Part shown: in pieces, positions 15,750 to 23,983 of the stretch
Position numbering within the stretch: the first letter of the stretch is position 1
Layout of the letters: the number at the start of each line of letters is the position of its first letter
From: DTPU01 sp963827855
Lineage (GTDB): Bacteria; Planctomycetota; Phycisphaerae; Sedimentisphaerales; Anaerobacaceae
Reading direction: 5' to 3'
Assembly: GCA_963827855.1 (NCBI GenBank)
Contig: CAWHBY010000001.1
Location: forward strand, 434,001 to 498,000
Length of the DNA: 64,000 nucleotides
Translations under genes and position numbers: made by a program
Notes under the pieces: generated by a model
The model's input: only the letters and a program-made list of their open reading frames with translations
The model's database searches: none
What the model was told of the DNA's origin: nothing

Positions 15750-17330
15750 CTATCGGTGCCGGTGCCAGGCGATGGCCAGAGGACCCAGGGCCAGGGGCAG
15801 GAAGGGCAGGGTTCCCAGGCCCAGGGCGACCATCGCGGCGTCGACGTCATGGGCGGCGCACAGGCGTCTCCATCCCTCCGGGTACAGCACGAGATAGCAG
15901 CCGATTGCATACACTCCCAGGGCCAACAGTGCAAATCTCCGGCCGATCCTTCGGCTGCGCAAGGCGGCGCGGTATGCGAGGACTGTGCCCAGCATGCACA
16001 GGACTGCGATGGTCCCGGGCATGACGGCCGAGATCGGATGTTGCCACGAAGGTGGTAGGAGTTCCCTCTCGACCGCGATGGACCAGACCAGCAATGGCAA
16101 TCCCGGGAACGCCAGGAGTACGGCCATACCACATCGATTCAGCGACCCGACCACACCTAACATCGTCCAGGCGATGACCACGCCCCAGAACGCCACTCGA
16201 GGTTCATACCCGCCCGACCCATTGCGTATGATGAATCCCTCTTCGGCGCGGTCCGTAACCGATAGTAGTCCGTAGATCACCAGTGCGCCCGCGAGCCACA
16301 CGAGCCAACTGCTCACCATGCTTGCGACTGCTACCCTCGCCTGGACCCACAGTAACGCATTGTCGCTGAGAGGTCGCGTACCCCAGAACACGTCCTGGGA
16401 TGTCCCACGCTCCTTGGCTGTGACCGCCATGCCGATGAAGATGGGAAAGACCAGGACATTGATCGTGCCCAGGGCGACAATGAAGCTCGTGCCGTCTTCC
16501 AGGGATACATCCTCAGCCACGATCGCAATCGCCGCGTAAGTGATGATTGCAGCCAAGGTCAGGCCAGGCCAGAGCCGGCCTCTGCGGCGCCACTCAAGCC
16601 AGAACTGAGCCGCAGTTGCAGACCGAAACGGCCTGTCTGCACGGTGCGCCGAGTACACTCGATCGCTGAGCCACGCGACCACGCGGGCCAGGCTGATTCT
16701 GTCTCCTCGCCTGTCGAATCCGACGCCGAGGACGGCCACGACATAGGCCAGGCCTACGGCGCAGATCCATGGGATGAAGCTCACGCTGTGTGGTAGGGCT
16801 TCGCCCTCGACGAATGGCCGCGCACAGAGCGTGACACAGAGGATGTACCCCACGACCATGCCGATGACCTGAAGGAACGGAGACCCGCTCAAGGCCCAGA
16901 TCGCGGCATCTGTCCACGCTGCCATGAGGGTCATGAACAGGATAGGGGCGAGAAGGGGCAGCCCTGCGCCTGACAGTGCCCAGACGAGGAGGTCCAGTGC
17001 GAGATAGATCCCTGAGACGACCATGGCGCTCAGAAGCATACGCAGCGCAACCGCAATGGATGTGGGTACGGGCTTGGTGTAGAGATGCTGCGGAAAACCC
17101 AGACGGTCTCGGCGGGTATCGAGTTCGGTCAGCTCAACCACGATGAATCCGGTGACGGCGACCATGGCCATGACCAGCACGAAAGGTGCCTGACTCACCA
17201 ACTGGACAGTGAGTTGCTCATGGAACGGGAAGAGGACCAAGAACAATCCACTGAACAGGATCGTGGCGACGATCCGCCTACGGGCCTTGCGCCAGTACTC
17301 CCACGCCATGGCCATCGCTATCGAGTGCAT
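15750..17330 (-). CDS. ABC-2 type transporter permease
   Basis: A 526-residue polytopic protein with about 12 hydrophobic segments, for example IVATILFSGLFLVLFPF, FVLVMAMVAVTGFIVVELTE and LALGVYAIGCYLVLYP, and no enzymatic motif. It overlaps the upstream ATPase gene by 13 bases and is the last gene of a gntR-ATPase-permease operon, the layout of YtrA-type ABC exporters that respond to envelope or antibiotic stress. Substrate unknown. Confidence 0.8.
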   Translation of the reverse strand: MHSIAMAMAWEYWRKARRRIVATILFSGLFLVLFPFHEQLTVQLVSQAPFVLVMAMVAVTGFIVVELTELDTRRDRLGFPQHLYTKPVPTSIAVALRMLLSAMVVSGIYLALDLLVWALSGAGLPLLAPILFMTLMAAWTDAAIWALSGSPFLQVIGMVVGYILCVTLCARPFVEGEALPHSVSFIPWICAVGLAYVVAVLGVGFDRRGDRISLARVVAWLSDRVYSAHRADRPFRSATAAQFWLEWRRRGRLWPGLTLAAIITYAAIAIVAEDVSLEDGTSFIVALGTINVLVFPIFIGMAVTAKERGTSQDVFWGTRPLSDNALLWVQARVAVASMVSSWLVWLAGALVIYGLLSVTDRAEEGFIIRNGSGGYEPRVAFWGVVIAWTMLGVVGSLNRCGMAVLLAFPGLPLLVWSIAVERELLPPSWQHPISAVMPGTIAVLCMLGTVLAYRAALRSRRIGRRFALLALGVYAIGCYLVLYPEGWRRLCAAHDVDAAMVALGLGTLPFLPLALGPLAIAWHRHR

Positions 17331-18247
17331 GGTGAGCCCTCCGCATGAGTGCTGCTCTTGACCCGGGATACGAAGATCTCGTCGAGGGTCGGTGAGGCGT
17401 GTTCGACGATGCTGCCGTGCAACGCCTCCACCTCGCGGTTCAGATCGTTCAGGCCGTCATGGCACACGTAGGTCCACTCCTGCGGCCCACCGGTGCAGGA
17501 GAGTACGCCGGGAAGCCTGGGCGGGCTGGTCACCGGCTGGTCGAACCGGACGGTCAGCCGGGTGTGCGTCGCCTTGATCTGGTCGATGCTGTCCTTGAGC
17601 ACGATCCTGCCTTCGTGGATCATGACCACGATGTCTGCCACCCGCTCGACCTCATCCAGCAGGTGAGAAGAGAAGATCACGGTGCGGCCCTCGTCTGCCA
17701 CGGTGCGGACTATGGCAGAGAGGATGTCACGCCTGACTACGGGATCCAGGCCGGACGAGGGCTCATCCAGGAGCAGCAGGTCAGGCCTGTAGGCGAGTGC
17801 CACCAGTAGGGCGGTCTGGGCTCGTTGGCCGCGGGAGAGGGTCTTGATCCGCTGGTCGCGATCGAGATCGAAGAGGGTCAGCAGCTCTCGGGCGTATGCG
17901 TCGTCCCATCCTGGGTAGAAGGCCTTTGTGTAACGCAGCAGCTCAGCCACTCGCATCCACTCGGGCATCTCGCGGTTCTCGGAGAGGTATCCAATGCGGC
18001 CCAGGACCTCGGCAGGCTGCTTCACTGGGTCCAGACCAAAGACGCGGACCGTCCCCGTCTGGGCCTTGAGCAGGCCCAGGAGATGCTTGATGAGCGTAGT
18101 CTTGCCTGCCCCGTTGCCGCCGACCAGGCCCAGGACCATGCCCCTGGCGACCTCCAGGTCAATGTCGGCCAATGCGACCTTCTTGCCAAATCTTCGGCCG
18201 AGTCCCTGGATCTCAACAACCTTGGTGTCCATGTTCGTCTCCCGCAC
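17318..18247 (-). CDS. ABC transporter ATP-binding protein (YtrB-like)
   Basis: A 309-residue ATPase with Walker A GGNGAGKTT near residue 45, signature LSRGQRAQ, Walker B LLLLDEPS, and the switch His in IFSSHLLDEV. After residue 220 there is a short C-terminal domain typical of ABC-2 export ATPases. Met6 (18232) is an alternative start. It lies one base after the GntR regulator gene and overlaps the permease gene, so the three form one transcription unit. Confidence 0.88.
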   Translation of the reverse strand: MRETNMDTKVVEIQGLGRRFGKKVALADIDLEVARGMVLGLVGGNGAGKTTLIKHLLGLLKAQTGTVRVFGLDPVKQPAEVLGRIGYLSENREMPEWMRVAELLRYTKAFYPGWDDAYARELLTLFDLDRDQRIKTLSRGQRAQTALLVALAYRPDLLLLDEPSSGLDPVVRRDILSAIVRTVADEGRTVIFSSHLLDEVERVADIVVMIHEGRIVLKDSIDQIKATHTRLTVRFDQPVTSPPRLPGVLSCTGGPQEWTYVCHDGLNDLNREVEALHGSIVEHASPTLDEIFVSRVKSSTHAEGSPCTR

Positions 18248-18248
18248 G

Positions 18249-18626
18249 CTACTTGATGAGCTCGCCCCGTTGTTTGATGAGGCTGATCAGGTCTTGGACG
18301 GATATGTCCATGTGCCTGGCTTCTGCCAGCAGCACGTCGATGCGGTCCTTGAGGATACGTGTCTGCTCCCGTTTGGCCAGGGGAGAGGCGCCGTCTGCCA
18401 CGTACGCGCCCGAGCCCTGGCGGTTGGCCAGGACCTTGGCCGCCTCCAGCTCGCGATAGGCCCTGGCCACGGTGTTGGGGTTGATGAGCAGCTCCTCTGC
18501 GAGCTTGCGGACAGGCGGCAACTGCTCACCTGGGCTCAGCCTCCCCGCGGCGACCATGTACTTGACCTGGTTGACGATCTGCAGGTAGATCGGAACGCCG
18601 TCTTCTGTAGAGATATGAATCTGCAT
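18249..18626 (-). CDS. GntR-family regulator, YtrA subfamily
   Basis: ATG 18626 follows AGAGAGG. The 125-residue product has a winged-helix DNA-binding domain (GVPIYLQIVNQVKYMVAAGR, then LAEELLINPNTVARAYRELE and a wing with RQGSGAYVA) and only a short C-terminal dimerisation helix pair, the hallmark of YtrA-type GntR proteins rather than FadR or HutC types. It heads the ABC operon and probably represses it from the dyad at 18654-18673 just upstream. Confidence 0.88.
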   Translation of the reverse strand: MQIHISTEDGVPIYLQIVNQVKYMVAAGRLSPGEQLPPVRKLAEELLINPNTVARAYRELEAAKVLANRQGSGAYVADGASPLAKREQTRILKDRIDVLLAEARHMDISVQDLISLIKQRGELIK

Positions 18627-18653
18627 GGGACAACCTCTCTCTGATTGTCTTAA

Positions 18654-18673
18654 TGTACTAACACAATAGTACA
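18654..18673. promoter_or_regulatory. Probable operator of the GntR/ABC operon
   Basis: Perfect inverted repeat TGTACTA-N6-TAGTACA, 28 bp upstream of the GntR start codon. Sequence and position fit YtrA-type autoregulatory operators. Confidence 0.6.
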
Positions 18674-18730
18674 CTTTGCCGCGGCCGTGTCAATCCAGAT
18701 TCCTAGCTTCTTTTCCGCAGGGGGGGCGAG

Positions 18731-18846
18731 AAGGTAGTATCGGCCTTCGGCCTGGTAGTATCGACCGCTTCGCGGTCTGGTAGTCAGGTAGTATCGGCCG
18801 CAAGGCGGCCTGGTAGTTCTACCCGACTACCTGACTACGGGACTAC
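18731..18846. repeat. GGTAG-hairpin repeat cluster
   Basis: Three GGTAGTATCG-type units are each followed by a small hairpin with a different stem: GGCC-ttc-GGCC, GACCGC-ttc-GCGGTC and GGCCGC-aag-GCGGCC. The opposite-orientation octads CTACCCGA, CTACCTGA and CTACGGGA follow at about 18820-18846. Same family as 39582-39712. Confidence 0.75.
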
Positions 18847-18863
18847 CTTCCTCCGTCCCGCTG

Positions 18864-18891
18864 TTGCAGCGATCCAGACCGTGGCTATAAT
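18864..18891 (+). promoter_or_regulatory. Sigma-70-like promoter of the DUF1080 lipoprotein gene
   Basis: TTGCAG (18864-18869), 16-bp spacer, TATAAT (18886-18891); start codon at 18954. Confidence 0.5.
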
Positions 18892-18953
18892 GGTGACGCT
18901 CGCCGGCGATGGGCGCCGGCATCCGGATTTGGGCAGGCATGAAAGGACGTATT

Positions 18954-19838
18954 ATGATTCGCAGCGTGATATCTTGCGTGATGGTGGTGTCAATAGTCGT
19001 GCTCTTGGGCTGTCAGCAGCAAGAGACGTCAAAGACGATGGCCACGGACAAGCCCGTAGCTGCCGCGTCTGCGCAGACGGCCGCGGCGAGCCAGCCTGCA
19101 CAGAAGCCCGCGGATCCGAGGCAGTGGGTGGAGGCCAGCGACGGCAAGTGGTTGGTGCACGACATGAACCGGCCGACGCCTCCGGTGATCACGCCCGGCG
19201 AGCAGTGCGGCCAGGCCCCGTCGGATGCAGTGGTGCTCTTCGACGGCACAGAGGGCGCCATCGCGGCGAACTGGACGGACACCCGAGGCAATCCCACCAA
19301 GTGGAAGGCGGCCGAGGGATACATGGAGTCGGTCAAGGGCGCCGGCTACATCCAGAGCAGGCAGCAGTTCGGCTCATGCCAGCTCCACGTGGAGTTCGCC
19401 ACGCCTTCGAAGGTAGAGGGCGACAGCCAGGGACGCGGCAACAGCGGCGTGTTCCTCCAGGGTCAATATGAGATCCAGGTCCTCGATTCCTATGACAACA
19501 GGACCTACGCAGACGGCCAGTGTGCAGCCCTCTACGGCAGGGCGGTCCCCCTGGTCAACGTCTGCCGCAAGCCCGGTGAGTGGCAGAGCTACGACGTCAT
19601 CTACCACCGTTCGCTCTTCGGACCTGACGGCAAGGTCACACGCAAGGCCACGTTTACGGTGATCCAGAACGGCGTGGTGGTCCAGGATCACGTGACCCTG
19701 GAGGGCGGCACCGGCTGGATCAACTCCCACCGCGTGACCGAGTACGCCCCCCACGGCGACAAGGGCCCCCTCCAGCTCCAGGACCACGGCAACCCGGTCC
19801 GCTACCGCAACGTCTGGGTGCGGGAGTTGAAGGACTGA
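18954..19838 (+). CDS. DUF1080 (3-keto-disaccharide hydrolase-type) lipoprotein
   Basis: ATG 18954 has GAAAGGACG just upstream and starts a lipoprotein signal (MIRSVISCVMVVSIVVLLGC). After an Ala/Gln-rich linker the 294-residue product carries one DUF1080 concanavalin-like domain from about residue 90: VLFDGTEGAIAANW, NSGVFLQGQYEIQVLDSY, and the end VRYRNVWVREL. Some members of this family hydrolyse 3-keto-glycosides; others are only known as binding-like folds. The substrate here is unknown. It is monocistronic, ending at a small hairpin. Confidence 0.88.
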   Translation: MIRSVISCVMVVSIVVLLGCQQQETSKTMATDKPVAAASAQTAAASQPAQKPADPRQWVEASDGKWLVHDMNRPTPPVITPGEQCGQAPSDAVVLFDGTEGAIAANWTDTRGNPTKWKAAEGYMESVKGAGYIQSRQQFGSCQLHVEFATPSKVEGDSQGRGNSGVFLQGQYEIQVLDSYDNRTYADGQCAALYGRAVPLVNVCRKPGEWQSYDVIYHRSLFGPDGKVTRKATFTVIQNGVVVQDHVTLEGGTGWINSHRVTEYAPHGDKGPLQLQDHGNPVRYRNVWVRELKD

Positions 19839-19854
19839 CCCGCCACAGCGGGTC
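19837..19854 (+). terminator. Stem-loop after the DUF1080 gene
   Basis: GACCCGC-CACA-GCGGGTC, a 7-bp stem overlapping the stop codon, without a T-tract. A similar GACCCGC/GCGGGTC palindrome sits near 42555-42573, so it may be a dispersed repeat rather than a dedicated terminator. Confidence 0.35.
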
Positions 19855-19935
19855 ATCCCGAACGCAGTGAGGGATCTATTGAGCCAGCGCGGCGAGCATT
19901 GCTCGCAACCCTCACTGCCCCCCTGAGGGCGGGCC

Positions 19936-20493
19936 TCACCGCCGCTTGAGCAGGACGGCCAGGCTGTGCCATATCCGGGGACGATCCGCCACGACCATGC
20001 CGTGGGCCTGGGCCAGGGCGATGGTCTTTCGGAAGTCATCGGCGCTGACGTGGCCCGCCGGCTCCGCTACGAGGCATGATCCGCCCGGCCTGAGGACCTG
20101 CTGGAGCTGCAGGAACAGGCCGTCGGGATGGGTCATCTCGTGGACCATGGCAAAGGCCAGGGCGAAATCGATCCTGGCAGTCAGGTCGTCGATGCTCAGA
20201 GAGTCTCCCTTGCACAGACGGGTCTCCACCCTGTCTGCCAGACCCGCCTTCGCGGCCCTGTTCTTGAGCCGGTCGAGCATGCCGGCTTGGAGGTCTACGC
20301 ATACGACCTTTCCGGCCGGACCCACCATCCGGGCCATGGGCAGGCTGAAGAATCCCATGCCAGGCCCTATGTCCAGGACGGTCATGCCGGGCCTCACGTA
20401 CGGACCGAGGATCTTCTCAGGTCTTTGCACGAGCCGCCGAACTGGCAAGGCCAGGAGATACCCAATCCAAACAGGACACGTGTGTTCTGCCAT
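19936..20493 (-). CDS. Class I SAM-dependent methyltransferase
   Basis: The 185-residue product starts at ATG 20493. It has motif I VLDIGPGMGFFSLPMAR near residue 40, an acidic motif II (VVCVDLQ), and LRPGGSCLVAEP in the post-motif region, the usual Rossmann methyltransferase order. The N-terminal region has several hydrophobic residues (IGYLLALPVRRLV). Substrate not predictable. It is alone on the minus strand, flanked by repeats. Confidence 0.85.
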   Translation of the reverse strand: MAEHTCPVWIGYLLALPVRRLVQRPEKILGPYVRPGMTVLDIGPGMGFFSLPMARMVGPAGKVVCVDLQAGMLDRLKNRAAKAGLADRVETRLCKGDSLSIDDLTARIDFALAFAMVHEMTHPDGLFLQLQQVLRPGGSCLVAEPAGHVSADDFRKTIALAQAHGMVVADRPRIWHSLAVLLKRR

Positions 20494-20583
20494 GGTCGAT
20501 CCCTTTCTCTAGTGGGCGGTAGTCTACGCAGCGATCGGGGACGAAGTCAAGTGGGCGAAACAGGCCGAAACGGCGAAGGAAGG

Positions 20584-20680
20584 GCTGTCAGCTATCCGCT
20601 CTCAGCTATCAGCCGGACAGGAACACGGGCTACGTATCGCCCCTTCTCCGGCTGATAGCTGACAGCTAATGGCTGATAGC
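20584..20680. repeat. Heptad repeat pair, GCTRTCA family
   Basis: Units GCTGTCA, GCTATCC, GCTCTCA and GCTATCA (20584-20611) face the complementary units TGATAGC, TGACAGC, TAATGGC and TGATAGC (20653-20680) across about 40 bp. Same family as 36784-36889 and 42404-42475. Confidence 0.75.
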
Positions 20681-20721
20681 GGGCCGCGAACAGCCAATCG
20701 CTGTTCGCAGCCCAATTGCCT

Positions 20722-20750
20722 TTGACTTGGCATCGGGCTTGCGGTACTGT
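20722..20750 (+). promoter_or_regulatory. Sigma-70-like promoter of pgpA
   Basis: TTGACT (20722-20727), 17-bp spacer, TACTGT (20745-20750). The start codon at 20760 lies only 10 bases after the -10 box, so the mRNA would be leaderless or nearly so. Confidence 0.5.
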
Positions 20751-20759
20751 CTTGGCGGT

Positions 20760-21259
20760 ATGGATACCAAGCGATTTCTGACGGCCGGTCTTGGCCTGGG
20801 ATGGCTGCCTTTGGCCCCCGGATCATGGGGATCTCTGGGGCCGAGTATGATATTTGCCGCCATGGGCTACTGTGCTGTCTCCACGTCCGTAATCATGGGG
20901 GTCATGGGAGTTCTCTTTGCACTGGGGTGCTATGGCGCGGTTGTGCTCTCTCCCCACACGATCGCAGTCACGGGTCAGGAGGATCCGGACGAGGTCGTGC
21001 TGGACGAGGTGGCAGGTCAGCCTATGTGCTTCATGACCATGGCTTTGTGGCCTGCCAGCGTCTTCACGCCCATGGGGATGCTCGCCATGGCTGGGCGGGC
21101 TTCTTTTTCTTCAGGCTGTTTGACACACTCAAGCCATGGCCGTGCAAGAAGCTCGAGGAACTTCCAAAGGGCTGGGGCATATTGACCGACGACTTGGTGG
21201 CAGGCATCTATGCTGCCATTGTCTTGGTTGTTGCCGTCCGCTGGTACGTCGGACACTAA
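20760..21259 (+). pseudogene. pgpA: Phosphatidylglycerophosphatase A, frameshifted in this sequence
   Basis: The first frame from ATG 20760 encodes the PgpA N-terminus (GLGLGWLPLAPGSWGSLGP) and the acidic motif DPDEVVLDEVAGQP. The rest of the family signature, FFFFRLFDTLKPWP and GWGILTDDLVAGIYA, continues in another frame to TAA 21257-21259. A one-base shift between about 21070 and 21110, near GGGG and TTTTT runs, would restore a protein of about 165 residues, normal for PgpA. The enzyme dephosphorylates phosphatidylglycerophosphate at the membrane. As it is a housekeeping gene, a sequencing indel is more likely than decay. The kinase-like membrane gene follows 18 bases later. Confidence 0.8.
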
Positions 21260-21277
21260 TCGGAGCTAGGTCTGACT

Positions 21278-23800
21278 GTGGGTGCGACCTACGACATCGA
21301 ACTGATCAGGGACCTGCGCAGCCGCATAGACCAGTTGGGCCTGGCCAAGCCGGCCAGGATCGACCGGTACGAGAAGGGCGACGAACTGACCTATGATGTT
21401 CAGCCCCTCGACCGCCAGGGTTCGGTCCGGGCCAGGGTGGTTGTCGAGAAGTTCGTAGGCGGTGGATTTGCGGGTCAGGTCTACAGGTCCAGGCTGCTCG
21501 ATCTCAGCGAGCCCATTGCGGGGATGGAGGTCGGCAAGACCTGTGCCGTGAAGATCCTGATCCCGCCTTCTGGCTTCTCCAGGCTCTTCCGGGACTGTCT
21601 CTACAGGATCGGCTTTCAGGGACCGTTCCAGCACCAGGTCAACCCCGCTGCAGCCAGGGCAGGGGCCCTGTGGCAGAAGCTCGTGCGGCGGGCAGCGAGG
21701 ATGCGTTTTGGCGATGAGCGGGCGGTGGCGGATATCTACGCGACCCTCGTCGATGATCGCCTAGGCAGTTGCGGCGAGCTGCGGGAGTGGGTCGAGGGGA
21801 GGACCTGGCGCCTGGAGGTGGATGATCGCCTGGATCTGCTCAAGTGCTGGATCCGGCGCAGGCCCGTGGATCCCGCGACCTTGGGATCTCCGGAGTACAG
21901 GGCCAAGCGGATCTTCATGCGGGATTTCGTGGCCCTCCTGCATGAGATGGGGGCCTTTGAGCTGGCCAGGCAGTACGAGTGGTCTACGTGCAAGAGCCAG
22001 CCGAACTGCCTCAAACGGAGCGAATACGACGGTGACCCTGAGAAGGGCCTGGTTGCAGTGGACTTCCGTGCGGGCCTGGTACTCCTGCCTTTCCTGCCGA
22101 TGAGTCCCGGCGACTTCAAGCTCATCGGCCAGGGCATCGGGCGAGGCAGTCTGATTCAATTCGATCGTGGCGACATGGGCCTGCTCAAGGCCTTTGTGGC
22201 CAGGCATCCTGATCTCTTTGCAGACATGCAGCCTGCCGTTGCCGAGCTCGATCAGATGGAGGCCGTGTACCGCGACTCCGTGCCGGACATCACGCACAAC
22301 CACGTCCGCCTGTTGTGCAGCCGCAGCCTCTGGTCCACCCTGCTCGATTCTGCGGTCACCAGTTGGGGCGTACGGGGTCTGACAGACCAAAACAGTGAGC
22401 CGAGGCTCAGGTCCAGCCGCGTCCGCACCTTGGTCTTTGCGGTGCTGGGACTGATTCCCATCCTGGGCAAGGTTCTGAGAAAGGCGTGGGCCAGGCTGGA
22501 CTGGCGGCGCCACTACGCTGCGATCCTGACCAGCCCCAGATATGCCCTCAAGGCGCTGCAGGCCAGGGTCTTGCACAAGGTCATCTCCTGGCACCGGTCG
22601 GGTCGTATCAGTCAGGAGCGGGCCAGACGCATCGCAGGCCAGCCGTGGCGGTATTGGGGCCACCTGCCGTTTTCCATCCTTCCTGCGGGCTGGCATCGGC
22701 TGTTGACGGATAGGGCCTTTGCCAAGGAGCGGCTGGCGTACCTGGTGCTGCGACCAGTCCATCTGTATTTCAACGCTGCGGTCCGAGAGCAGTGGCTCAA
22801 GGATATGGTGGCTGAAGGAAAGGCCAAGCACATGCTTACTGGCGAGGATGCAGACCTGATCCTCGCCCAGATCCACGAGCCCTTCATTCAGAAGTACCTC
22901 AAGAGCCTGGCAGTCCATGTGTGCACTCTGCCCGTTACCCAGATGGTGTCTTTCAGCCTGGCCTTTCTGTACATCTGGATGCACCCGGAACTGCCCAGGG
23001 CGCAGGCCTGGGCCACGGGGCTGGGGATCGTCGCCCTGTTCCAGGTCGTACCCATCTCGCCGGGATCGCTGGCCAGGGGCCTCTACACGACTTGGCTGGT
23101 TATTCGCGAGAGGAACGTCAAGGACTACAATATCGCCCTGTGGCTGAGTTTCTTCAAATACGTCGGGTACCTGGCCTTCCCGATCCAGATGACCTATCGA
23201 TACCCTGCCTTGGCCCGGTTCATGGCAGGGCACTGGGCCACTGAGGCCGTGCATATCGTGCCGGTCTTTGGTGAGCATGGGGCCCTGTTGGAGCGGTCCG
23301 TGTTTGATCTCTTCTACAACTGGCCGCTGACGGTCCGAGGCAGGATCGCCAGGCGCCACGATCGTCTGGCGGGCCAGAGATCCCGGTACTGGCACGCGGG
23401 CCTGGTTGCTGCCGCTGCGGCGGGTGTGCTGCTCCTGGTGGATCTGATCTACATCCGTCAGACCTCGCAATGGCCTGATCTCAGGAGCGTGTGGTGGATA
23501 CTGATCCTCGTGGCGGGCGTCTGCGGATCTTTGGCGACGATCTGGGCAGGCAAGGGCACAATTGCCAAGAGAACGTTCATTGCCGCGATCTGCGGGGTGT
23601 CCGCGGTCGCACTGTACGGTCTGCTGCTCTGGATCACGGGGATCAGCGGCCAGATCCCGGCGGGCCGGGCTGCGGCCGGATTGGTTTGGCGGTTCTTCAT
23701 CCTGACTATCCTCTCGGCGATCGCGGCGGTGGTTACGGAGATCGCTTGGCCGGATGCTGGACCAGGCAAGACGAAAACCTCCAGCATTCCGTATAATTAA
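21278..23800 (+). CDS. Large membrane protein with a kinase-like N-terminal domain, uncharacterised
   Basis: GTG 21278 follows GGAGCTAGG. The 840-residue product starts with a domain that looks like an atypical protein kinase: Gly-rich loop FVGGGFAGQVYR (residues 59-70), a CAVKIL strand with Lys92, and VAVDFRAG with Asp262 in the place of DFG. The catalytic-loop position reads STCKSQPNCL, lacking the usual HRD Asp, so it may be a pseudokinase. The second half has about eight hydrophobic segments, including VVPISPGSLARGLYTTW, reminiscent of lipid-translocase-like membrane proteins. It directly follows pgpA, so a role in phospholipid or envelope metabolism is a fair inference. No named family recognised. 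Confidence 0.65.
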   Translation: MGATYDIELIRDLRSRIDQLGLAKPARIDRYEKGDELTYDVQPLDRQGSVRARVVVEKFVGGGFAGQVYRSRLLDLSEPIAGMEVGKTCAVKILIPPSGFSRLFRDCLYRIGFQGPFQHQVNPAAARAGALWQKLVRRAARMRFGDERAVADIYATLVDDRLGSCGELREWVEGRTWRLEVDDRLDLLKCWIRRRPVDPATLGSPEYRAKRIFMRDFVALLHEMGAFELARQYEWSTCKSQPNCLKRSEYDGDPEKGLVAVDFRAGLVLLPFLPMSPGDFKLIGQGIGRGSLIQFDRGDMGLLKAFVARHPDLFADMQPAVAELDQMEAVYRDSVPDITHNHVRLLCSRSLWSTLLDSAVTSWGVRGLTDQNSEPRLRSSRVRTLVFAVLGLIPILGKVLRKAWARLDWRRHYAAILTSPRYALKALQARVLHKVISWHRSGRISQERARRIAGQPWRYWGHLPFSILPAGWHRLLTDRAFAKERLAYLVLRPVHLYFNAAVREQWLKDMVAEGKAKHMLTGEDADLILAQIHEPFIQKYLKSLAVHVCTLPVTQMVSFSLAFLYIWMHPELPRAQAWATGLGIVALFQVVPISPGSLARGLYTTWLVIRERNVKDYNIALWLSFFKYVGYLAFPIQMTYRYPALARFMAGHWATEAVHIVPVFGEHGALLERSVFDLFYNWPLTVRGRIARRHDRLAGQRSRYWHAGLVAAAAAGVLLLVDLIYIRQTSQWPDLRSVWWILILVAGVCGSLATIWAGKGTIAKRTFIAAICGVSAVALYGLLLWITGISGQIPAGRAAAGLVWRFFILTILSAIAAVVTEIAWPDAGPGKTKTSSIPYN

Positions 23801-23983
23801 AGAGGGGGGGTAGATGAGAATCGTGCAGATGTGTTATACTGCCGGTCATGGAGTTGCTTAGGATTCAACGTGACCAGGAGCATACGTTGAAGTCAGGTCT
23901 GAAGATCCGGTGGCGGGTGGGAAGGGCAAGGACTCCAGGACGGTCTTGTCGATCTCGCCCCCTTCTGTTGGGAGGGTCGTGCC

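Noticed and set aside
21761..23470. 569-codon open frame on the minus strand opposite the kinase-like membrane gene
   Set aside because: High-GC shadow frame: no start site, no recognisable motifs, and the + strand gene has consistent membrane topology.
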